NCBI GenBank assembly: GCA_017935805.1
Contig: JAGBGV010000347.1
Location: 1-5,761 of the forward strand
DNA: 5,761 nucleotides
Direction of reading: 5' to 3'
Source of the DNA: Clostridia bacterium
Lineage (GTDB): Bacteria; Bacillota_A; Clostridia; Oscillospirales; CAG-272
The position numbers were made by a program, and so were the translations under genes. The notes beneath the pieces are model-generated. The model did not search any database, was not told the origin of the DNA, and saw only the letters and a program-made list of their open reading frames with translations. This document shows positions 1 through 5,045 of this stretch, in pieces (the first letter of the stretch is position 1; the number at the start of each line of letters is the position of its first letter).

Positions 1-302
1 CCCCCCTCTCCCGTGAGGATAAGAAAGTCTGAAACACCGTCGCTTTGATATATTTGCTCGCTTGAACAGTCGAGAGTAAGGAATACCCTCGTATCCGAAA
101 CGCCGTAAACGCTGTTACAAAGCTCTGATATCCGCTCTTCGAGATAAGTAGTGTAAAAACCAACCTCCGTGTATTCTTCCGCTGTTTCTTTGCTGTCTGT
201 GCCTATAAGTGAGCTGAAAATAATAAGTATTACTCCACCGATTGCAAGAATAAAAACTGTCAGCTTGTTTTTATTTGATTTTATGAAATCCTTAATCTTC
301 AT
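1..302 (-). CDS. spoIIIAG: Stage III sporulation protein AG, N-terminal part (cut by window edge)
   Basis: The first 100 codons of an open frame start at the ATG at 302-300 and run off the left edge without a stop. In the family, SpoIIIAG is anchored in the mother-cell outer forespore membrane. It forms a large ring in the intermembrane space through a ring-building motif related to type III secretion ring proteins. What is visible fits: a lysine-rich cytosolic N-terminus (residues 1-13), one transmembrane helix (about 14-33), then the start of the ring domain. That start is the helix EVGFYTTYLEERISELCNSV, the turn YGVSD, and the strand TRVFLTLDCSSEQIY at about 72-86. The start lies 3 nt past the spoIIIAF stop, so the two are probably translationally coupled. 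In Bacillus subtilis a long beta-rich insertion follows the first strand. Here LILTGEG follows almost at once, suggesting a shortened insertion. The family call rests on order plus this motif. Confidence 0.88.
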   Translation of the reverse strand, partial: MKIKDFIKSNKNKLTVFILAIGGVILIIFSSLIGTDSKETAEEYTEVGFYTTYLEERISELCNSVYGVSDTRVFLTLDCSSEQIYQSDGVSDFLILTGEG

Positions 303-305
303 ACC

Positions 306-755
306 CTACCCCACGAACACATACACCGGCACAGAAAGTTCTTTTGAAAGCTCCCTCTCGACTGCGTCCTGTATACTCGGTTCACATTTTTTTATAAACA
401 TATGTATTTCACGCAGATTCTCGTCTGCCTTGTCTGTAATAAATGTTATGCTTATATCTTCATCGGAAATTCTATATTTATCCGACACATAAGTCATGAT
501 AGTAGCGGCAGATGAAGCATATCTGTCGTTTTCTTCCGCTGTTTCTTCAATATTCACTGAGAAATTCTTTATGCTTTCAATAAACTCCCGCCCATTTTTG
601 ATAATATAGGACAGCGGTTCAATCAGGCACAACGTAACAACAAGAGCACAGATAAATCGGATATATTTTTTAGCGGATTCTTTTCCAGGCGCAAATTTTA
701 CCGAAAGGTGCGAAACAATAACCGTCACTATGAGTGTGTTCAAATACGTTCTCAT
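306..755 (-). CDS. spoIIIAF: Stage III sporulation protein AF
   Basis: This 149-residue protein has two N-terminal membrane segments (about 4-19 and 33-52). Between them is the short family signature APGKESAKKYIRFICALVV (22-40), followed by EPL. The soluble tail (about 75-149) has a helix-strand-helix-strand pattern (ISITFIT near 101-107, VPVYVFV near 142-148) that fits the ring-building motif known in SpoIIIAF and SpoIIIAG. Known role: component of the SpoIIIA-SpoIIQ intercellular channel in the mother cell, facing the intermembrane space. It is shorter than the Bacillus subtilis protein (about 206 residues), mainly in the linker between membrane segments and ring domain. Its ATG shares one base with the spoIIIAE stop (TAATG), which points to coupled translation. 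Identity rests on operon position and the PGK..KY motif; sequence conservation elsewhere is low. Confidence 0.92.
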   Translation of the reverse strand: MRTYLNTLIVTVIVSHLSVKFAPGKESAKKYIRFICALVVTLCLIEPLSYIIKNGREFIESIKNFSVNIEETAEENDRYASSAATIMTYVSDKYRISDEDISITFITDKADENLREIHMFIKKCEPSIQDAVERELSKELSVPVYVFVG

Positions 756-1900
756 TATCCTACCCGCGACCTTGTGAACAAAATCATGGCAAACACCAGC
801 ATTAGTGATGTATAAAGTACTATGGCAGTTATGATTTCAATAATGCCCTTAACTTCCTCAAGTAAAGCTGTTGTGCCGTCAAGCTTTAGCATTCCGGATA
901 TACTCGACAGTATAATGATAGATATCTTATATACAACAAGAGGGATTATCCCCGGTAAAAGTATAAGAAGTATCATAATTATACCGCCGATTCCCGCGGT
1001 TGTTTTAACGAATGACAGCCCTTCCCTGACTGTATTATAAGCCTCTGCCATTACACCGCCTGCCATAGGAATAAATGAACCTATAGCAAATTTTACTGTC
1101 TTTGCTGCAAGTGTGTCTGCGCTTCTTGCTATTATGGACTGCGTTCCGAGCATGAACGAGAACATTATTGTCACGATCTGCCACACCCGCATGATAAGCT
1201 GTCTGATACCGGATGTAAGCCCCCCAAGCTTTACCTCATCACACACTGTCGTAACAGCAGACAAAGTGAATAGAATGCTTGTACACGGAGCCATTACCCG
1301 TGTGTTGACATATCCAATGGCGGTGACTGCAAGCATAACCGCAGTTGTAGATACACTCATTTGAGTAAGCGACCCCTCCGCAAGATACAACGCCTGCATG
1401 ACAGGAGTGAGAAGGTTCATTATACTGCACAGGCCTGTGAGATGGCGCTCTGCTATGTCAAGCATACCAAACGTGGTTCTGAATACCGTTATTGCAACAG
1501 TAAGCCGCCCGAGCATCATGAATGAGTCAGCAAGTTCTGATGACAAAGTCGGAAGCAACATTTGAACCGCCGCAAGAATCAGAATAGCAGAAAAAACAGG
1601 AAGCAGATCCGGGAACATTGCACCGAGTGCGCTGTTTATTTCTTCAAGCAAACGTTTCGTCCAATACTTTAACGATGATTTTTCCTCTATAGCATCAACC
1701 GCAGAACCGGGATCATATGGATCAATATCGGTCACTTCTGCTTTAATATCTTCCGGCAGCTCTCCTGTAAGCTTGTCCCACTCTGCTTTTCCTGCATAGT
1801 TGCCTATATCGTTCATTGTGTACGAATACTCAGCAGACTGAACTGTGAGTGGCATGATAAGACAAACAAGCAAAGCGAATATTATATAGCTTCCCTTCAT
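755..1900 (-). CDS. spoIIIAE: Stage III sporulation protein AE
   Basis: This 381-residue polytopic membrane protein is close to the usual length of about 400. It starts with a probable cleavable signal peptide: a hydrophobic core at about 5-18, then TVQSA before the likely cut near residue 23. An acidic extracytoplasmic segment follows (about 24-95). The rest carries hydrophobic helices at roughly 99-117, 129-146, 184-200, 205-220, 238-255, 304-334 (two helices) and 352-376. The block AAKTVKFAIGSFIPMAGGVM (265-284) is the family's most recognisable motif. Known role: multi-span component of the SpoIIIA channel in the mother-cell membrane, required for late forespore gene expression. The ATG overlaps the spoIIIAD stop by 4 nt (ATGA) and has no strong Shine-Dalgarno of its own, so initiation probably depends on ribosomes finishing spoIIIAD. 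Confidence 0.96.
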   Translation of the reverse strand: MKGSYIIFALLVCLIMPLTVQSAEYSYTMNDIGNYAGKAEWDKLTGELPEDIKAEVTDIDPYDPGSAVDAIEEKSSLKYWTKRLLEEINSALGAMFPDLLPVFSAILILAAVQMLLPTLSSELADSFMMLGRLTVAITVFRTTFGMLDIAERHLTGLCSIMNLLTPVMQALYLAEGSLTQMSVSTTAVMLAVTAIGYVNTRVMAPCTSILFTLSAVTTVCDEVKLGGLTSGIRQLIMRVWQIVTIMFSFMLGTQSIIARSADTLAAKTVKFAIGSFIPMAGGVMAEAYNTVREGLSFVKTTAGIGGIIMILLILLPGIIPLVVYKISIIILSSISGMLKLDGTTALLEEVKGIIEIITAIVLYTSLMLVFAMILFTRSRVG

Positions 1901-2271
1901 AGCAATGACATTTCAAGTAGTTCACCAAACAGGGGAATTGAGAGGGCGAGAATTTCGATTTTCCCCACCGTTTCGATATGTTCACCGATTGTTCCCTCTC
2001 CCACACCATGACAGATCTGGCTTGCTGTACCGGTCAGATAGGTTATACCAAGTGCCTTCATAATTGTTCCTATGTATTTCGTACTGCTCTTTGCTGATGC
2101 ATTACCAATAAAGCTGACAACATTTTCGACATTCGGAACTATAAACGCAATGCACAAAACAATGAATCCAAGCACTATCCATTTCACATATTCACTGTGT
2201 ATTTCCCGTATAACAGAAATGGCAAACACAGCACACCGCCCAATACCGCACAAAGTAAACAGCTCATTCAT
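1897..2271 (-). CDS. spoIIIAD: Stage III sporulation protein AD
   Basis: This 124-residue protein has about four hydrophobic segments (roughly 4-21, 31-47, 66-86 and 101-120). It is close to the family length of about 130. The second half, with ALGITYLTGTASQICHGVGE (73-92) followed by GTIGEHIETVGKIEILALSI, matches the conserved SpoIIIAD/SpoIIIAC domain pattern of a membrane helix, a polar G-rich turn, then a helix with ..E..GK..IL. Known role: small integral membrane part of the SpoIIIA complex. SpoIIIAC and AD are related and are presumed to sit at the channel base near the AA ATPase. It overlaps both neighbours by 4 nt (ATGA at each end). An AGAGGA site lies about 11 nt upstream, inside spoIIIAC, a rather long spacing. 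Confidence 0.95.
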   Translation of the reverse strand: MNELFTLCGIGRCAVFAISVIREIHSEYVKWIVLGFIVLCIAFIVPNVENVVSFIGNASAKSSTKYIGTIMKALGITYLTGTASQICHGVGEGTIGEHIETVGKIEILALSIPLFGELLEMSLL

Positions 2272-2462
2272 ATGCCGAATATTCCTCTGATTTTGTTGAA
2301 CAAGTCGCCGATCTCGCCCACAAGTATCAGAAGGACAAACACAACTCCGGTGAGGGAGAGCAGCAGTGCTTGTTCTTCTCTGCCCGATCGCTGCAGTATC
2401 TGATATGCAACGGCGATCAGCAATCCAATGCCGGCAATTTTGAAGATAATTGAAATATCCAT
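2268..2462 (-). CDS. spoIIIAC: Stage III sporulation protein AC
   Basis: This 64-residue protein (family usually 64-68) has two membrane helices (about 5-23 and 31-50). The N-terminus is typical, with IIFKIAGIGLLIAV at 5-18. A short polar loop (RSGREEQA, 25-32) follows, and the C-terminus is basic and amphipathic (DLFNKIRGIF, 53-62), all as in known SpoIIIAC. Known role: small membrane component of the SpoIIIA channel, related to part of SpoIIIAD. The start lies 9 nt after the spoIIIAB stop, with an AGAGGG ribosome site in and next to that gap. The stop overlaps the spoIIIAD start by 4 nt. It is easily missed by gene callers because it is short, but position and sequence make it secure. Confidence 0.96.
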   Translation of the reverse strand: MDISIIFKIAGIGLLIAVAYQILQRSGREEQALLLSLTGVVFVLLILVGEIGDLFNKIRGIFGI

Positions 2463-2471
2463 AAGCCCTCT

Positions 2472-2960
2472 TTATATCAGTATCAGGATGACAGACAACG
2501 CAAGCATAGGCGGAATCGTCCTGTACAGCTTTTCTTTATCCTTTAGTGCGGTACGCTTTTTTTCTTCAGCGTCGGTCAGCTTTGAGTACGTGTATCTGCA
2601 AAGTGACACCTCTTCCTCTCTATAGCCTTTGCCTATTGTTTGAGCAAATTTTATAATATTATCAAGCTCTTCCCGTCCAAAAGACATTCCACAGTTTTCG
2701 ACAGCATACATCAAGCCTTTACTCTTGACAATTGTCATAAATCCCGAGTTATCCAGGTGCTCGTTGCGGTATTCATTAAATATCTCCGGCAAGGGCTGCG
2801 AAAAGTATTCTATGCACTCTCCGATATGCTTCACAAGTTCGGCAAATGATGAAATATCCTCAATCTTACGGCGCTCTGCACGAATCTTTATCTGCCCGTA
2901 ATAGACTGACGCGCCGAGAATAACAGCAGATCCTATCAGTTTAACTATTACTCCTGTCAT
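2472..2960 (-). CDS. spoIIIAB: Stage III sporulation protein AB (GspF-like)
   Basis: This 162-residue protein (family about 170) has an N-terminal membrane helix (about 3-21) and a C-terminal one (about 149-162, ending LALSVILILI at the stop). Between them is a helical cytosolic domain rich in charged residues (24-147). Family-like positions include the run RRKIEDISSFAELVKHIGEC (30-49) and the LPEIF stretch (57-61). Known role: the cytosolic domain resembles GspF/PilC platform proteins of type II secretion and type IV pili, and is thought to link the SpoIIIAA ATPase to the membrane part of the SpoIIIA channel. The start lies inside the 3' end of spoIIIAA (20-nt overlap). The nearest GAGG is about 12 nt upstream, too far to be ideal, so coupling to spoIIIAA translation is likely. 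Sequence similarity in this family is weak, and the operon slot carries much of the assignment. Confidence 0.95.
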   Translation of the reverse strand: MTGVIVKLIGSAVILGASVYYGQIKIRAERRKIEDISSFAELVKHIGECIEYFSQPLPEIFNEYRNEHLDNSGFMTIVKSKGLMYAVENCGMSFGREELDNIIKFAQTIGKGYREEEVSLCRYTYSKLTDAEEKKRTALKDKEKLYRTIPPMLALSVILILI

Positions 2961-3804
2961 TCGCCAATCTTACCTCGCATCCATTCTCAAGAATTCCGTA
3001 AAACGCGTTGAACACGTTCAAGTCCACAAGCCGCTTTATATTTGAATTCCCGCAGAGCTCATCAAAACTGCATGCGTGCGCTGTTACGACTACAGTTACC
3101 CCCGCAGAATAAGCGGTCATTATTGCTTCGACGTCATCAGAATCGGCAATTTCATCGCAGATTATACAGTCCGGAGACATAGTACGAACTGCGGATATTA
3201 TGCCCTCTTTGCGGGGATATCCAAGAAATATATCAGCTGTATTCGCTTCCTCAATTCCCGCTGACAGCTCATAGCGAGTGTCGATTACCGATATGTTTTT
3301 CATAATATCTGCCCCCGTCAGCATTGGAATCAGTTCACGGAGAATTGTTGTCTTACCCATTCCCGGTTTTGAGTAGACAAGTGTGCTGCCAGCATCTCTC
3401 ACGAGCTCGTACAGTTTGTCTGCTGCACCATTGACTCTATGCGGTATTCTGATATTAATTGAGGAGATATCACTTACACAGTCGATCCTGCCGTTCCTCA
3501 CAACAGCTCGTCCGCACACCCCGGCTCTGATTCCGTATTCTGTTGTGATAACGCCATCTTTTATTCCATCAGCGTAGGAGTACAGTGATCCTTGGCACAA
3601 GCGGGAAACTGTTTCGTAGATTTCGTCAGATGAGCAAATATGGTCTGTTTTAACAAGTTCTCTGCCGAGAGCAAGGCACAGCGGCTTGTTCTGCCTTATG
3701 TGTATCTCGTTAACGGGTCGCTCCCATAAGCGGATAATGCCTAAAGCAACATCTCTCATGCTGTCCTCAAGATACTGTAGAGCCTGCTTTTCCCACTTGT
3801 CCAT
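2941..3804 (-). CDS. spoIIIAA: Stage III sporulation protein AA, secretion-type ATPase
   Basis: This 287-residue cytosolic ATPase (family about 300) is related to GspE/VirB11-type ATPases. It is believed to power the SpoIIIA-SpoIIQ channel, and in Bacillus its ATPase activity is needed for sporulation. An N-terminal domain (about 1-115) includes the IHIRQNKPL strand (35-42). The nucleotide site follows: Walker A SKPGMGKT (145-152), an acidic/Arg motif IDTRYELSAG (174-183), Walker B DCIICDEI (212-219, Glu218 as likely catalytic base) and TAHA (241-244). The ATG at 3804 is chosen because AGAGGG lies 5 nt upstream and the protein then begins like its relatives. An in-frame ATG at 3924 would read back through the terminator and promoter and is rejected. 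The usual first Gly of the P-loop is Ser here, and the usual DER.E is DTRYE; both look tolerable but deserve a check. Confidence 0.97.
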   Translation of the reverse strand: MDKWEKQALQYLEDSMRDVALGIIRLWERPVNEIHIRQNKPLCLALGRELVKTDHICSSDEIYETVSRLCQGSLYSYADGIKDGVITTEYGIRAGVCGRAVVRNGRIDCVSDISSINIRIPHRVNGAADKLYELVRDAGSTLVYSKPGMGKTTILRELIPMLTGADIMKNISVIDTRYELSAGIEEANTADIFLGYPRKEGIISAVRTMSPDCIICDEIADSDDVEAIMTAYSAGVTVVVTAHACSFDELCGNSNIKRLVDLNVFNAFYGILENGCEVRLANDRSNS

Positions 3805-3809
3805 GTTTT

Positions 3810-3815
3810 CCCTCT
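3810..3815 (-). promoter_or_regulatory. Ribosome binding site of spoIIIAA (start-deciding)
   Basis: On the minus strand AGAGGG stands 5 nt before the ATG at 3804. It lies downstream of the predicted -10 element, so it would be in the leader of the sporulation transcript. It fixes the spoIIIAA start at 3804 rather than the in-frame ATG 120 nt further up, which has no such site. Confidence 0.85.
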
Positions 3816-3832
3816 GTGTAGTGTTGTGATAT

Positions 3833-3862
3833 ATTATATGCCCGTGATTTCTCATATATGAC
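3833..3862 (-). promoter_or_regulatory. Predicted sigma-E promoter of the spoIIIA operon
   Basis: The minus strand reads GTCATATA (3862-3855), a 14-nt spacer, then CATATAAT (3840-3833). The Bacillus sigma-E consensus is roughly KMATATT-N13..15-CATACAMT, so both elements and the spacing fit well. Transcription would begin near 3826, leaving a leader of about 22 nt with the spoIIIAA ribosome site. In Bacillus subtilis spoIIIA is a known sigma-E regulon operon, so the match is expected on regulatory grounds too. The -10 also contains TATAAT, but no good sigma-A -35 lies 16-18 nt upstream (TTGTCA is 20 nt away), so a vegetative promoter is less likely. This is a reading of sequence, not a mapped start. 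Confidence 0.82.
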
Positions 3863-3892
3863 AAAAGAAAAAAGGACAGCCTTAACTGTCCT
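3861..3892 (-). terminator. Rho-independent terminator after the tsaB-rpiB-kinase cluster
   Basis: On the minus strand a perfect 7-bp stem (AGGACAG, loop TTAAGG, CTGTCCT; 3892-3873) is followed by TTTTTCTTTTGT. It starts 15 nt past the stop of the cytidylate-kinase-like gene and would end the housekeeping transcript before spoIIIAA. The stem is short with four G-C pairs, so some read-through is possible. The distal end of its T-rich tail overlaps the first bases of the predicted sigma-E -35 element. Confidence 0.85.
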
Positions 3893-3907
3893 GATATTTG
3901 TTTATAA

Positions 3908-4534
3908 TTATTTATTTCCGCCAAGCATCTTCAGATAGTCGGCTATAAGGTTTGCAGCGGTATCAATGCCGATCCGCTCCGTATTTACGACAAGATCATA
4001 TTTATCGTTCTTACCCCATTTGTCGCCTGTGTAGTAGCTGTAATAATTGGACCGGCGTTTGTCTGTTTTAATTGTCAGATCCTTTGCCTGTGATTCGGTA
4101 AGCTCATGTCGCTCCATAACACGTTTCACGCGATATGAAAAATCTGCACAGATAAAGATACGTACAAGCTTCGGGTTTTCGGAAATAACGTAATCAGCAC
4201 ATCTGCCAACGATAACCGCGCCCTCTCCCGAGGATGCAAGCTCCTTTATTATCTCAGATTGGAGAACGAACAATTTATCATTGATAGGAAGATTTACGTG
4301 ACTCATACCGTGGTTGTATGAGGATGAACCCAAGGCAAGAGTGTACAAGAGGCTGTTTGCCGCCTTTTCATCTACTGTGCCAAGTGCTTCACTGCTGAGT
4401 CCGCTTCTCTGTGCCGCCATGGTTATAAGATTCTTGTCATAGAATTTATATCCCATGATTTCGGAAAGTCTCTGTCCCACCTCACGACCGCCACTTCCGT
4501 ACTGACGTGCAATGGTTACAATGTAATTCTTCAT
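3908..4534 (-). CDS. Cytidylate kinase-like family protein
   Basis: This 208-residue P-loop protein belongs to the cytidylate-kinase-like family common in Clostridia and gut Firmicutes. The N-terminus has TIARQYGSGGREVGQRLSE (7-25), the family's modified P-loop, then YKFYDKNLI (29-37). Further on come AVIVGRCADY (106-115), RVKRVMERHE (135-144), DKRRSNYYSYYTGDKWG (158-174) and YDLVVNT (179-185), in the order usual for this family. The canonical Lys of GxxGxGK is absent (Arg17 instead), as is normal here. The substrate is not established; true CMP kinase activity is only inferred from the fold. The ATG at 4534 is preferred to an in-frame ATG at 4636: AAGGGAG lies 7 nt upstream and homology begins there, while the longer form would overlap rpiB. 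It follows rpiB by 40 nt and precedes the terminator, so it is probably the last gene of that transcript. Confidence 0.93.
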   Translation of the reverse strand: MKNYIVTIARQYGSGGREVGQRLSEIMGYKFYDKNLITMAAQRSGLSSEALGTVDEKAANSLLYTLALGSSSYNHGMSHVNLPINDKLFVLQSEIIKELASSGEGAVIVGRCADYVISENPKLVRIFICADFSYRVKRVMERHELTESQAKDLTIKTDKRRSNYYSYYTGDKWGKNDKYDLVVNTERIGIDTAANLIADYLKMLGGNK

Positions 4535-4541
4535 ATATTTT

Positions 4542-4548
4542 CTCCCTT
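4542..4548 (-). promoter_or_regulatory. Ribosome binding site of the cytidylate kinase-like gene
   Basis: AAGGGAG on the minus strand, 7 nt before the ATG at 4534, is well placed. It decides this start over the in-frame upstream ATG at 4636, which lies inside rpiB. The rest of the 40-nt gap after rpiB shows no hairpin or promoter. Confidence 0.82.
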
Positions 4549-4574
4549 CTGTTGTTTTCGGATTGTATTGTCGT

Positions 4575-5027
4575 TTACTGTCTTTCTTCGATGTCTGTAA
4601 TAAGTCCAACTCGTCTTGCGTGCTTGCCACCTTCAAAAGGTGTGTTCACAAATGTTTCTGCAAGCTCCCATGCGAGTCCTTCTCCAACAACTCTCGCACC
4701 GAGGCAAAGAACGTTGGCGTCGTTGTGAAGTCTTGTAAATTTTGCGCTGAATATATCAGAGCAGCAAGCAGCACGGATACCCTTGACCTTGTTTGCTGCC
4801 ATGCTCATGCCGATACCGGTACCGCAGCAAAGGATACCGAGTTCAGCCTTACCCTCAAGGAGAGTTTTGCACAGCTTTTCGGCATATACGGGATAGTCAC
4901 AGCTTGCAGCAGAATCAGTTCCTTCGTCGATTACTTCATACCCTGCGTCCGTAAACAGCTTAACAAGTGCATTTTTCAGATAAAATCCTGCATGGTCCGA
5001 TGCAAGAACAAGTTTTTTCTTCTCCAT
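4575..5027 (-). CDS. rpiB: Ribose 5-phosphate isomerase B (RpiB/LacAB family)
   Basis: This 150-residue protein has the family length and reads straight through all signature motifs. These are SDHAG (10-14), DYPVYAE (44-50), CGTGIGMSMAANK (68-80) with probable catalytic Cys68, GIRAA (83-87), HNDANVLCLGARVVG (101-115) with His101 for ring opening, and GGKHARR (133-139). Known reaction: interconversion of ribose 5-phosphate and ribulose 5-phosphate in the non-oxidative pentose phosphate pathway, in the cytosol. Some relatives act on allose or galactose phosphates, and that cannot be excluded. No lac- or allose-type sugar genes are nearby, which favours the ribose role. A GGAGGG site 8 nt upstream supports the ATG at 5027. 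It follows tsaB by 18 nt, so co-transcription is likely. Confidence 0.97.
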   Translation of the reverse strand: MEKKKLVLASDHAGFYLKNALVKLFTDAGYEVIDEGTDSAASCDYPVYAEKLCKTLLEGKAELGILCCGTGIGMSMAANKVKGIRAACCSDIFSAKFTRLHNDANVLCLGARVVGEGLAWELAETFVNTPFEGGKHARRVGLITDIEERQ

Positions 5028-5035
5028 TATTCTAA

Positions 5036-5041
5036 CCCTCC
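5036..5041 (-). promoter_or_regulatory. Ribosome binding site of rpiB
   Basis: GGAGGG on the minus strand, 8 nt before the rpiB ATG and within the 18-nt gap after tsaB, is a near-ideal anti-16S match. It suggests rpiB can be initiated independently of tsaB termination, although the two are probably on one mRNA. Confidence 0.85.
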
Positions 5042-5045
5042 GATA

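Noticed and set aside
169..492. A 107-codon plus-strand open frame
   Set aside because: It is antisense to spoIIIAF and spoIIIAG, has no family resemblance, and mirrors the codon pattern of the minus-strand genes.
306..755. Possible second internal sigma-E promoter within spoIIIAF driving spoIIIAG, as I recall is described for Bacillus subtilis
   Set aside because: Several CATA-like -10 candidates occur (for example CATAACAT at 449-442 on the minus strand), but none has a GTCATATT-like -35 at 13-15 nt, so there is no support by eye.
3833..3864. Vegetative sigma-A reading of the spoIIIA promoter (TTGTCA with TATAAT)
   Set aside because: The two hexamers are 20 nt apart, too far for sigma-A, while the sigma-E reading fits in both elements and spacing.
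3805..3924. Extended 327-residue form of SpoIIIAA from an ATG at 3924
   Set aside because: The extra 40 codons translate the terminator and promoter region and overlap the 3' end of the kinase-like gene. Homology and the AGAGGG site both place the start at 3804.
4475..4498. Missing Lys in the kinase-like P-loop as evidence of a dead enzyme
   Set aside because: GSGGREVG is the normal form in this family and the later conserved blocks are intact, so this is not a sign of decay.
4535..4636. Extended 242-residue form of the cytidylate-kinase-like protein
   Set aside because: The 34 added residues overlap rpiB in another frame and precede the conserved family start; the AAGGGAG site supports the ATG at 4534.
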